NCBI GenBank assembly: GCA_905331475.1
Contig: CAJNYU010002677.1
Span: 124,001 to 188,000 of the forward strand
DNA from: Rotaria socialis
Taxonomy: Eukaryota > Rotifera > Eurotatoria > Philodinida > Philodinidae
Length of the DNA stretch: 64,000 bases
Reading direction: 5' to 3'
In this document: positions 25,503-37,232 of the stretch, piece by piece
Layout: each line of letters starts with the position of its first letter
Numbering within the stretch: the first letter of the stretch is position 1
Notes under the pieces: model-generated
Database searches by the model: none
What the model saw: only the letters and a program-made list of their open reading frames with translations
Told to the model about the DNA's origin: nothing
Made by a program: the position numbers and the translations under genes

Positions 25503-25828
25503 TCTATGCCAACGAACGATACTATTAGCGTCGTCAATAATATGTAAATCATGAAGTGAAACAGTAGTTGACCATTGCATAAGTAGAAACTCAAAGCTGA
25601 AAGCAGCATAAATATAATACAAATAAAGCATTTATAATAAAGTAGAGCAAAAGCTGTACGTTCATAAAGAAAAACACGTATATCAGGTTTTTTATTAATA
25701 TTATTATCAAACAAAAAAAGAATGAGATCAACAAGTTTATTTCCTGAGGAGAAAATTTTATATATAATTTAATCGAATATACAATAACAAAAAAAAAGAA
25801 TAACCAGAAAAACGTCTGATTAAATCAA
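25503..25828 (-). other. STOX-RASSF intergenic segment with unexplained coding-like frames
   Basis: On the minus strand an acceptor (tctcctcag) near 25743 is followed by a protein-like stretch (NKLVDLILFLFDNN). Nearer the LIM domain a second one is in frame with it (FEFLLMQWSTTVSLHDLH). I could not join the two with a phase-correct intron. It may be a RASSF N-terminal extension, the end of another transcript, or 5'UTR. Confidence 0.4.
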
Positions 25829-28108
25829 TCAAGTTTTTCCACTAATACCAGAATCAGGTGAACCATAACGAATTGTAAGAAATTTTTCATGACATGAGAG
25901 TTTTTTCATTGAATTATTCATTTCACTTTTATGACTTATGATTGTTGCATTTAGTAAATCATTATTATTATTACTATAAACTATTAAATTCATATCATCC
26001 GGTTCAGTTGATGGTTGAGAAACAGGACTTGTGTGATGTTGAATATTATTGATATTAATGGGTGAAGAATTTTCTTTTTCATTCATTGGTATGGTTGTCG
26101 TTGTTGTTGCTTCACATAAACGACGATCAAAATCAGATGCATGAAGAATTGGTTTACGATTTCGTGGTCGATTAGCTGCCGTTGATGTTGAACGTGGTGA
26201 AAAATGTGGTTCGTTTTCATCATCATTTTCATCTTCTTCTTCATCTTCAATTTCTTCGCTTGCAGTTGATTCTTGATGATTATCTGTCGTATGTAACCAT
26301 TCATGTTGCGTTTGTTGCAACTGTTGTTGATTTATTGGCCGATTGTTAGTTCGTTTTGTTAATGATCTTGATCGATGTCGACGACGAGCACGACAACGTG
26401 AACTTACTTTTGATGTATTCAAACGACGATGTTGAGATTGAAGTTGTTGCTGTGATGGTTGTTGCTGAAATGGACGAACTGGCGCAACACTAAATGGCAT
26501 ATCATGTACAATTGATTCATCATCATCATCAATGATTGATAATTGTTCATCGAAACTAAATGAACGTGGCCGAGGACGACGCATCTGTGTGGATGATGAT
26601 GGTGTTGGAAGAATTTGCTGTTGTTGATAATGCTGATAGTGTGGTTGTTGCTGTCGAGTATCGGTGGAATGCGTACGTAATGATGCACGACGCATCGTAT
26701 GAGGATTTGAACGTGATGAAGCACGAAATTGTGCATTGGATTCAATCATACCGTAATCGGTAACAATACGTGGTGTCGGAATAGGAAGATTTGCATTAGG
26801 AGACGTAAGTAATTGAGCATTAAAAGCAAATGGTGGCGATGAATTTTGATCACGGCGGCGAAAACCATGTATTAAACGTGAAAATATAGATTTTGGTTCA
26901 TCTAATAAAAATTAAACAATTGGTTTCAACAGAGAATTTAGTATCGAAAGATTTTTTACTTGAATAAAGTTTATGATCTTTTGTTATAAATTGTGTTTTC
27001 ACTTGTTTAGCTTGTTCACAAGGTAATGTCGTATAACCACCATCTAAAGAAAACAAATTTTCTCTTAAGTCTAAGATATGAATTCGCTTACTTTTAAGCA
27101 GTAGAATTTTGTCTTGAATCAATGTACCTATTGTACTATAGAGAATATCATCGGTAGGTAATGGAAATTCTGGATATTGTAATTTTAATGTTGTTTTTAT
27201 TTCATCCATTGAACCACCATAACCACCACTACGTCGGTTAATATCATTGATGATCAGACATAATACATTAGGTAATGAGATAAGAGGATCGCGTTCTTGT
27301 CGTTTCACATGAATATTACTCAATTCAACTAGAATGAGAAAACAAAAAGATTAAGCGCATTCATTTTAATTATCCTTTAATTCACACGAAAAATAAAGAT
27401 GTTAATAAATCTCGATAAACGTAATAGTTATATATCGAAATCAATTCTAAGTATTCTTCAAATTAATCATACTGTTCCAAAATCGAAATCACCGTCAAAT
27501 CAATATAAAATTCCTTCGTCATTGTTCACTATCGTCTGTATCATTAGTATATGGGCAATTGTCTTCTATTTTATTCTTGGTTTATGCTATCTTTTTAATT
27601 CTGGTATACTTTTACAAGACTTAGATTTTATTCGTTTAAATCAACTCAATGATATAAACTTATTTACGAAAGAAATCTATAGACAATTTTATCAATTATC
27701 AGTTCATTGTTTTGTTTCGGTTTCCGTTTATCTTATTCTATTTTTTATTTGTTTTCTTATTTTACAACGTAGAAACAAAAAGGAAGCTGTCTTACCAAGA
27801 TCCGAAATAATAAAACCATATGGTGCTTGTAATAAACGTTGACAATAAATACGTTTTATTGTATTTAAACATTTTTTTGAACCCTTTATTAGAAGACCAT
27901 TGGTACTAAGCGAACCACCAAATTGAACTTTTTCAAGAGTATGATACACTTCTTGATACCATACATGTGCTTCACGATTTATTGTGATAAATGACGAATA
28001 GACATTACGGATATTTAATAAATTCGTATTAACTAATGCTGATGGTTGACTTGCATCAATATTTAGTACAAGAAGTAAATAATTTTGAGATATTAATTTA
28101 TCAAACAT
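25829..28108 (-). CDS. Storkhead-box (STOX/HAM-1-like) winged-helix protein
   Basis: Exons 28108-27796, 27328-26960 and 26901-25829 give 584 aa. The N-terminal region (about 30-100, with EKVQFGGSLSTNGLLIKG and QAPYGFII) resembles the conserved start of STOX1. The winged-helix storkhead box is at about 118-190 (LPTDDILYSTIGTLIQDKI). After it comes a short basic motif (IFSRLIHGFRRRDQN) also seen in STOX proteins, then a long Gln/Ser/acidic low-complexity region. The protein ends in GSPDSGISGKT, like the DSGIDS motif near the STOX1 C-terminus. Family members are nuclear or cortical proteins, and C. elegans HAM-1 controls asymmetric neuroblast division. Intron 1 (467 nt, long for this cluster) hosts an oppositely oriented gene. 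RASSF follows on the same strand. Confidence 0.85.
27399..27842 (+). CDS. RNase kappa-like two-helix membrane protein nested in STOX intron 1
   Basis: A single-exon 147-aa frame. Two hydrophobic helices (about 46-70, TIVCIISIWAIVFYFILGLC; and about 103-122, HCFVSVSVYLILFFICFLIL) flank a 32-residue extracellular loop with the RNASEK-like pattern LLQDLDF...IYRQFYQLSVHCF. It is followed by RRNKKE, which parallels the basic tail of RNASEK. RNase kappa is a small conserved membrane protein of endosomal acidification (V-ATPase-associated) and viral entry. Here a hydrophilic 45-residue N-terminal extension precedes the first helix. The frame lies in intron 1 of STOX on the opposite strand. Its last 47 bases overlap STOX exon 1 antisense, so the final residues may be fortuitous or the true end may be spliced. 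Homology is judged by eye. Confidence 0.55.
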   Translation: MLINLDKRNSYISKSILSILQINHTVPKSKSPSNQYKIPSSLFTIVCIISIWAIVFYFILGLCYLFNSGILLQDLDFIRLNQLNDINLFTKEIYRQFYQLSVHCFVSVSVYLILFFICFLILQRRNKKEAVLPRSEIIKPYGACNKR

Positions 28109-29874
28109 GATTATTATTATTTAGTGGAACTTTTCAAGGGAAGCATACTTATGAGAAAGACAAGGAATTGAATACAAAGAACAATGTTCAATTGGCCAAT
28201 TGAACGATATCGAAACACATGTAGAGGGCGCGATAGATACAAATAGAAAACATATGAATATGTTTTTAATTGGTCAATGGCGAACATTAAAAAGAAATCG
28301 ATCGAACAATGCATTTTTCGTATTGAAATGGTTTCTCCTCTTTGACTTGACAAGAAACGTTGATAATAGGTGCAAAATGAAAACTAATGAGCTATGATGA
28401 TTCTCAACAAATATTATTTCTTTCCAATAAAAACATAACCAACAATTACGGTATATCAGATCCATGTATATTTAAAATACTAGCAATTGTCGAAAGTAAA
28501 AGATTATTTTGTAGTAAAAAAATTGTCAAGTGACTTTTCTTTGGTTTTTGACTGCATCATAGAATAATTCTTGTTCTAGAAGTATTAATACAGAAAAAGT
28601 TTTTGTCCGATTTTGCATGGATGTAACAGGTGCATATAATAATATAACAACGGACTCGTGATCTAATTTGAGTCAATATCTCAACATTACAATATAAACA
28701 CAGTGTAGACTATTGTAAGTTCAATCGTTTATTGAGGATTCATGCATAGGCTTTCCATTGTATTCTTTCCAACACTGCTAAAACAGTCACAAAGAGTGCA
28801 TTGAAATATGCTGAAATGACCACCATTCTAATTGATTTTATCCATTCATTCATGATATCGAGATTTGCATAAAAATATATACGTATGCCGATTGATTACA
28901 AGCATAGCAGCTAATCAAAGCAAGCGAAAACTTACTTCGACATGCATCGGTGAGAATTTCAAGGTAAACCGTTAAAAATAACAGCATGGCTTGATGTGTC
29001 TGTGATTTAGTTTGCATATTCAGAAGATTTCTTCCAACCTTTTCATAATCCACTCAATTCATTCCTTGAATAGGGATGACATGAGTTCATACTGATTTTA
29101 CGGCAGTAACGATAGACGATATGCATTTGAGCAGATATCATCAAGGAATTTATCATATTAGCATCAATTTCTACGATGATGCTCAGAAAATTAGGGAGAC
29201 ACTTTAGCAGTATATTTCAAAGCATTTAACAATAAATTCATTCTTATCTTTGGTGATCAAAATATTGTACGTTTCCCAATGTTCGAAATGATCAGTTCAA
29301 TGATTTCAACCGATTAGAATATTTTCCAATCATTTTTATATCGAATGTACTGGATTCAAAAGTGTACATGAACATTAAAAACGTTTACACCCTGAAAAAG
29401 TCACAATATTTTTTCTAAAATTTAACTCTGCGCACTCTGTATCCCAAAAGCTGCTTTGACTAGAAGTTATACAACACAAACACTACATGCACGATACTAA
29501 TGAAACTGGTACTTGCCACCATTTAAACCACTCAAGTAGCATCCCGCTAATATTATTTCTCGCATCTGCATCCTTCATCTATGACAAAATCCATCCAACA
29601 TCACTTTTATCATGCATATTAAGCCGACAAAAGCTCCTCTACATTTGTCTTCACACAAGAATCAGACATGGTCTAACCATCATCATATGCTTTCAATGTT
29701 GCAAACATCCATGTTGAATGTCAACATTAACATCTCTTACATTGTTCATTACGCTCTACCAGTTTGTTTAGACAATCGAGCGATTCAATTGCGTCGGAGA
29801 TCAGGTGTGGTGAGTGTTTGTGATAAAACGTGCTGATGTTGCAATGAGATACATGCTTAGAGAATGAGAGTCAC

Positions 29875-29958
29875 GGTGTTGTATTGTAATACATCTGCAA
29901 GATGTGGTGCTCCGACAGCTTCGATTTGATTCCAAGAGATATCAAGCGTGACGAGTGT
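29875..29958 (-). pseudogene. Isolated LRR_RI-type leucine-rich-repeat exon
   Basis: An 84-nt segment between an acceptor (attacag) and a gtgact donor encodes exactly one 28-residue leucine-rich repeat (TLVTLDISWNQIEAVGAPHL, then ADVLQYNT). It is in phase 0, like the LRR exon donor at 33176. A more decayed repeat follows at about 29775-29824 (TLTTPDLRRN, then a stop). It may be a tail fragment of the ART/LRR pseudogene 3.2 kb upstream on the same strand. Confidence 0.5.
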
Positions 29959-30297
29959 CTGTAATAAAAATCGGAGATGGTTCCATGAGGTAGATGAGCA
30001 GAGAACGAGTGCTTCTTAATTTATGACTGAAATTTTTTTAAGCATTGTTAAGCAATTAAAGTCGGTGCCTTCCCCACTGAGCGGCCATTATGTATCCGGT
30101 GATTGGCTGTTTTTTTGACAGGCGTGTCTTCTGGTTGGACATTGATTGGGGTAATACGGGAAGGAGAAACAATGAACAACGATGCCCTGTTTTTTTTAGA
30201 TTTATAGAAGCGATATTACAAGCGTGCGAGTTGAGAATGGGATGGGTTACGAAATATTAGCTCTGGAAATGGATCAGTGTGCCATAATATGTATCAT

Positions 30298-30412
30298 TGC
30301 CAAGAGGTGAAAAGTGCGACTTGCGTACTTCCCTTGTTCTCCCAGATACTTCGATGTACTCCCATCGTGCTATGAAGTACGGAAGTCGCCTTTTCCCGCT
30401 TGACAAGTGATC
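30298..30412. repeat. Hairpin element, about 32-bp imperfect arms
   Basis: The left arm around GCGACTTGCGTACTTCCC pairs with the right arm around GAAGTACGGAAGTCGCC, and pairing extends outwards (GAAAAG with CTTTTC). About 45 bp lie between the arms. Likely a foldback or MITE-type element. Confidence 0.5.
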
Positions 30413-31884
30413 AGATGATCTTTTTTAATTTTGAAAGAAGTGCTACGATTTTCCCAATGTAAAAAAGCGTGTTTTCAAATATGATGAATGCATTCAAATT
30501 GAGAACAACACGTGTTGTATATCTGAAGGAGCACATTTTTGGCCATTTCACACTTTGATGATACGGTTCCCTTCCGGTTAAAAATCTTTCTTGATTCTCA
30601 TAGAAACTGTTTCATTACATGCTGGAATGATTTTATTGCAATGCTTTTTACGATGAACTTATTTCTATGATAATCAAATCTGTCCCGTTAACATTCTTCG
30701 TAAAAAGATCGAAGGGTACTTTCTTCGGTTCGATGAAAATGGTGCAGTTAAACGAAAATCATTCTTTTAAGCAATAGAAATAATGTTCTTTTCTGTTGTC
30801 CTTTAAATAATTAAATATTTCTTGTGGATTAAAATAATAAATTTTCGACAGCTAGAATGTCTCCTTACATTGAGGCAGAATGTAGGCTCACTGAGATTAA
30901 ATTTCTCCATATCATGGTTGGTTATTCACATTGCTGACATCGAGGAACTTTTATTCATAAAACTGTTGGAAAAAAATTATAAACAAAAAAATATGCGAGA
31001 TATAAATATGAGGAAGTGTCACCGACCCAGATTTGTTTGACAAACAAATTTAGATAATGTTTTTGAACAGTATCTTAATAATCTGTGTTCATATCGTATG
31101 CAACTAGACGATTAAAAGGTTGATCTTCAAATCTATACATTTCACTGGGTACTATTACTCGGACAAATGCGAGCAAAAATTAATTGTAGATGTTTTTTTT
31201 TGTATGTTCACATATATGCTTTTGGAAATCATTTCCAGCAAAATTTGTTTCAATAATGAAACCAAATAATTTAATTTCTAATGACAATCTCGAAAATTTC
31301 CACAAATTGTATTTTCATTTGAATTTCTGTGGAAGAAAGGGACAATATTTACTTTGATATTCTCTGATGTGCGCATAACTAACATATTGAGTTTGGCTAC
31401 TAATATCAAAATACTTGTAAATTGATTACAGTGACCATGACAATTACAACAACGATTATCAGATCTACGCTAAAAGAATAGATTTAGAAGATTTAATTTG
31501 AAATTTGAAATTTAAAAACAGCGGTTGTTTTTGTAATGCCTCAAACGAGATAGCTAATCATTTAACTGATCTGTTGTTTTACTTGACTCACGATGAAACG
31601 TTCTTGTTCATTTGCGTTGTGTCAATGAACTTCATTTCTAATTTCAACTAAAATGTAACTGTTTTTTTTGTTGAAAATGTTCCTATTTCGATTCTCATAC
31701 GAAAGTAACAATTGAGTGGTCATATGAACTATATTGTTTTTTTTCTGTGGTTTACAGTGTATCATTCAACAACCTGCTACAATAGTACGCTCAATTAAAT
31801 AGCATTATTTCTTTTAAAAACTTTATATAATTTCTCTATTTATTTATGCTATTGAAAAATCACATGCTTTAGTAAGTTCAGTGG

Positions 31885-31946
31885 TGTCAAACTTGAAACT
31901 TCAATTCAATTGAAATTGAAATTTTCAATTGAGTTCAAGTTTGACA
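31885..31946. repeat. 62-bp near-perfect palindrome
   Basis: TGTCAAACTTGAA at the left is matched by TTCAAGTTTGACA at the right end. The centre is made of TTCAATT/AATTGAA repeats that also pair. It can fold into a long cruciform or RNA hairpin. No gene is attached to it. Confidence 0.6.
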
Positions 31947-33175
31947 TATATGAGATCTCACTGGGTTAGCTAATTTTTCTACTGAAATCAGTTAACGGAT
32001 CGAATAATTACATAAGCTTTACTGCCATTGCTAATTTATTAGGATCGTTCATAATGTAGTGTTTTAATAATAAATAAAATGAAATGTGAAAGAAAAAGTC
32101 TATTTAAAAAAATGAAAAATTTAGCGTACGTTTGAATTATCTTCAATTAATCTATAAATTTCAATGATTGAGAAGTATATCTATGAGATTTGTATAGATT
32201 CCTGTGAATGTATATTTCTATTCGATCGATTCTCCCTTCGATAGAAAGATAAGATTTACTTCTAAAATGATAGAGTGCTAATTTTTTGTCTGCTATGGAA
32301 TAAAACAACTAAGCTATAATTTAAATTCATGCTAGAAAGATGCTTATACTTAACATTATGATTCTGACAAGTCATCATAATTATTTTTATTGAACGCCAA
32401 TAACCTTGTCGATAGAATCTCTCAAAATTTCTTCTACAACAAAGATAAATGAAATTTTCTATTATAATTTCGCAGGTATATCAATTCTCTATTGTTCTGA
32501 TAGTACGATTTTTTAAACAGAATAACGGTTATCAAAAAAACAACTAACTAAAAGTAATTGTTAAAAAATTTTCAATTGTTTTCAATTCTATTTCTGAAAA
32601 TGTACAACTACCTGTCAAAGTCTTAAATATCACATAGAAAAGTAAAGACGCATCAGTTTTTGAAAAATCAGAATTGAATCTACTCCAGTCTATAGTTCTG
32701 TTGTGGAACAAATCTATCGTTTGATCTTCGTTTCCTATCTATATTTATGTTATTTTAACAAGAAATAGCGACTAATATCGATATAAAAGACAAACAGTGA
32801 TACCTAGAAATACGATCATTCATCTGTAGATATATCGTAAGTGTTCCATCGCGTCTATCAGTTGACTAAAGAAGTATTTTAACTGTAGAATTAGATGAAT
32901 ATCAAAATAAAATATAAATCAGCCATTTCAAACTGTGCATGTGATACGACACATATGATCATTGATAGAAATGATCTGAGTTATATTTCGAACTGGGAAT
33001 TTCAAAATTGATTAACACGTAAGAGAAGGAATAAGAAAACAGAGATATGTGATCATAAGAAGCGCAATTTTTGCACCTGGACATGGCATAATCATTGTGA
33101 TAATGACTATCATGGTTGTAGCTAGCTGACTTAAAATGGCAGTTCTCGTAGGAATAAACAAGTTAACAAGCTTAC

Positions 33176-34157
33176 CGTATTATTTTGCAACGTTTTAGCA
33201 AGCATTGCAGCACCTTCATGTTGAATCTCGTTGGACGACACATTGAGTTCCGTGCATTTTTTTTGTATGATTACTCCTTTAATAATACGTTGAATATCGG
33301 CATCGGTTATATTCTGCCATAAGCAGGAAACTTCGCTGGTTTTACAGCAAGTTTGGACTTGGGAACTGATTTTGGTACTGCTGCTGCTACGGTTGTTGTT
33401 CCTTTGGGAGGGGTAGTAGCTTTCGAGATGACTGCTGGAGAACTCGAGGATGTAATAGAAGCTTGTTTGAAAATCGAGGCATGACTTCTTTGAGTTGAAC
33501 CATGGTAAGTTTATTATCCATGCCCATCGATGACATAATTTCAAATTCTCGACCACGTAGAAGAAGTATGTCATCTTCATTTTGATAGAACGAATTTTGA
33601 CGAATATCTTCGCCTGTGTCGCATTCGATAGCAAATAAAGTTCGTGATTCACTCTTTCCGAAGAAGGCGCCATTTCCAAGAACTCCAACTGTTCTTGTAC
33701 ACGATGAAAATCCCCATCAAACGATGCGTGTACCTTCCTTACATCTTTCTCGTAAATCTAACCTGACTCCTCGATAGATCGTTCGACGACCAGTCGGTGG
33801 AAGCTTTGAAAGAGCCGTTAGAAAAAGTTTTAAAAAGCTGTGCCAACATGGTAGCAACGCTTCTCGATTTGCATTGCGCAGTGTACCATGTAATACGATA
33901 TAGAATGAGTCTTTTCGCGGCGACCATTCCATTGAGTACAATGCAATGGAAGAAGACTCATCAATAGTTAAACCATTATTTGGTTGAATACGATTTTCTT
34001 GGATGATAAATACCATATGTTCAATTTCGGGAATTTGAGATAATAGAGGCTGTGTAGCCTCTTCGAGAGACACGAGTGGCATATTTTCGAATCCCCGTAA
34101 AGGTGGTAGCCTTCGCATGAGCTCTTTGTCTACATCACAAGAGCTACATATCAACAT
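33176..34157 (-). pseudogene. Broken ADP-ribosyltransferase with LRR tail
   Basis: From ATG 34157 the minus-strand frame reads like the bdelloid mono-ADP-ribosyltransferase family (RLPPLRGFENMPLVSLEEAT, LTIDESSSIALYSMEW, TIYRGVRLDL). A TGA at about 33718-33716 falls where a Trp is expected, directly before WGFSSCT. The frame then continues through the SESRTLFAIECDTGEDIR region to about 33400. The usual Glu-x-Glu catalytic motif reads Glu-Asp-Asp. After the ART fold the reading frame shifts twice: a Pro/Thr/Lys-rich linker in a second frame, then the first LRR (ITDADIQRIIKGV, CTELNVSSNEI) in a third, ending at donor gtaagc at 33175. One nonsense change, two frame changes and a substituted catalytic residue make this a decayed gene. 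In the family, ART transfers ADP-ribose from NAD to protein. Confidence 0.75.
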
Positions 34158-37100
34158 AAAAAACTTCTCTTTTATTTTCTTTCGTAAGAAGAAAATTCAC
34201 ACAGGAATTAGACACTAATCAAGTAGTGATTCTGTTTAGTTGCTATCCCTTATTTACAGCAAAACTTGTTTTTCGAAAAAAAAGTATTTGTGAGGACATT
34301 TTTTTGAAGTATTATGTCTTTATTTTTAATTGGACTTCTGATTATTGCACGGCTTCCTCGTCATTTTGGTTCTCTGAATCATTTTAGAAAAAGAAAATGG
34401 CCAAATAGGCAAATGCATCACCATTGCATTATTCGATAGCTTTATGCGACTCTAGTATAGATCAATGATTGATACTATTGTCTACCTTATATTTCAACTC
34501 ATTATTGTATTTATTTAAAAAAAAATATGCAGTCGAATCTTATTTTAGAATAGGCATAGGCTTGATGATATTTCTTACCGTCAATTTAAAGATGAAAATG
34601 GAACAATAAAATGTTGTTTGCTTCAATTACCTAGCTTTATGTATTGAAGAAAATGGGAAGCAGTTTTTTGTTTGTTTTTCAAGCAACAAGAATTTTCTAT
34701 TTGCTCAAGGCAACCGCAATCAAGTTCGTTAAAACAAGGAGAGAAACAATGCAGAGAGAAAACCTTCAAATCACAACAGCAAACTCTTATTGTCCCAAAC
34801 AAAACAATGGCGAGATGTTCCTATTAACCACAGAAATTATCTCGTGAGATGCTAAACTAATATATTAGAGAGTTCGCTCTTGGGTGTTTGAGTAAATTAA
34901 TTTGGAAGAAGCTAAAAATTCACTTTCAAAACACGTACAAGTTAAAGTAAAAAGATAATCAACATCAAGCTCAAGCATTTATTCATAATTCTACAAAATA
35001 TATTACTATGGAGATTATTTTTATTAACAAATTATTGAGAGATAAGAAACATTTTGTTGATACATGGTATTTTCTTTTCGTTGTTACACTTTTTATACGA
35101 GCTTCTCTTTAATATTTATCTAGCGCCATCACAGTATAAGACGTGACTACAGCTTTCGAAAAAAAGATGGATTCATTATATATTTATTAGTAATAATCTC
35201 GACGAACAGCGACAACTATGGATCAAAGCGTGACATCTGCATAAGATTGATATAGTATGGACTGGATTTAGAGTCATTTTACACATACGATCATTTTAAT
35301 TCATTGCTTGACATTTCTCGATTATCCCTGTTAAAAATCAATGTAAACTTTTTTACTATATTAGCCTTAGGTAAGTTAGATTATGTTTTTCCTCAAAAAA
35401 TGATGTTACTCATAGAATTAGTATTGCAATCGAGTAGAAAAATAAATGTATTTTACAAATCGTTTCGGTCGAATAATTTTTTCATATGTTCGAAAATGGT
35501 ATTGTGTATATTTTGAAACGCTTTGTTTTCTTGAGATAAGCTATATGATCGACACATTTCGAAATGAATACAACTTTACAACTATTTTATTCTACCTAAT
35601 AAAAATTTCTCATTCATTTTTATCGAACTCTAATGTTTGTATTTACTATTTTGCTTTTCGCTTATTAATTTTGAATCCCATATAGATTTTCTCGGGCATT
35701 GAGCCAAATAAAAAACACGAATTGGCCGTGTCCCAAACTCACTAATGCCAAACGGAAATAGGAACATTCATATATAATTTTTTTCTTGCTTCTGTTCTGT
35801 ACATTTTTTTTTCTTCTTCAAAGAAGAACTATGTGGTACTTTTGCCTTGTCACTTTGCGAAGCAGCACATTGATTCCTATTTGATTTGTGTGCTCAGTAG
35901 ATGTGCTGACGTGACAAAAGCGAGAGAGAATGAGCAAAACTTTCGATTTACTTTGCGTATTTCATAAACAGACTAGTTAAAGTCATTTTATTGAAAATAA
36001 TTTTAACAAACGTAAAGAAATAGCTGAATTATCTTTATTTGTTATTTTTGTGTAGGGTATTGATCGAATAAGAAAAATAAATTAGGTAAATATTTTTTTA
36101 AACACATCATCTAAATCCGATGCTATGTAAAGATGGAAAAAAACCTTAAAGGTTCCTGCATAATTTCTATTACTGACTTATTTTCAATACATAGAATAAA
36201 AGAAAAAAGAAATGCATTTTGAGATTTCTCTTTACTTCTACTTCAATTTGTTGTTTTTCTGTTTTTTTTTTCGCTTCTAGCGGAAAAGACATATACGTGC
36301 ACGTCGCAGGAAAAAAGAGCCCTATTTATTGTCAGAGCGCACACACATTTGAGATGTTCGCTTCATTGAATGTTCGTCCATCATATAAATATTTTTTAAG
36401 TGGCACAAACTCGTCATTCTCTATTGATATTATACATTGGTACGAGAAAAAGGACAAATTCATTCGTTTATTGATTTTTATTATTTCATAGGAAAATATA
36501 TTTCTACTTAGATAGGATTCGGTGAGAAATAAACACTTAAAATCTCCTCTCGGATTTCTAATCCTTGTTCTTTCTGCGCCTCTTTTTTTGGCAAAGAGAA
36601 AATTCGACCCTGGTTTTATTGCGTCATTCGTTTTGCTCATTGTAGTGTTTTGCTATGCTTCTTTCTATACACATAAATAGTAATTTGACGAAGTTAACCT
36701 TCATACTATGGACAATTGATAAGAACATTAGAATATTTTTTGTTATTATACGACATCTCTTTCCTTCTTCTTTTTTATTCCTTTTTTCTCTCTTATTCTA
36801 GTGTCAATACCTACCCGATTAACATCGTGATGAGTAAGAAGAAGAAAAAAAGAAGAGGCTCTATATGTCTACTTGTTGAATAGATAGACGAAGCGCGGTG
36901 TTTTTGTTGTTCCTTGTGTGTGTGTGTGTTGGTCTGTCGGTTCACAATCAGAGAGAAGAAAAAAACGGCACACCGATCGAAACTGTACGAGACTCATATG
37001 TATGAGAAAAAAGGAAAAAAAGAAAGCGCAAAAGAGAGTCTAATCTGCCACAAAGAGACAATGTAAATAAAAGTATAGCGCTTTATATTTGGCGAGTAAA

Positions 37101-37232
37101 ACGGAGAGAGAGAGAGAGAGAGAGAGACAGAAAACAATGAATTGTCTATTATAAACGCGTGCACTGTGCATCCCATTCTATTTTTTTTAGCGACTTTTGA
37201 CTGTCTGACGTTTATTCTTATTTTTAAAGATC
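34158..37232. other. Intergenic region upstream of the Hillarin-like gene
   Basis: About 3 kb AT-rich with short, unconvincing frames (34644-34847, 35304-35685, 36219-36640). It ends in a (GA)n run at about 37102-37129, about 100 bp before the gene start, which may be part of the promoter. Confidence 0.4.

Larger units (their letters stand above)
28109..33175. other. Gene-poor region with LRR relic and hairpin elements
   Basis: Five kilobases with no intact gene. Recognisable pieces are one detached LRR exon (29875-29958, minus) with a decayed neighbour, a 115-bp hairpin at 30298-30412 and a 62-bp hairpin at 31885-31946. Other short frames (28117-28353, 29487-29836, 30822-31040) have no domain. 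Confidence 0.45.

Noticed and set aside
26083..26763. Several frames overlapping the last STOX exon
   Set aside because: They arise from the Gln/Asn-rich repeats read in other frames.
28117..28465. Frames upstream of STOX
   Set aside because: Antisense pair with no domain; likely promoter/5' region.
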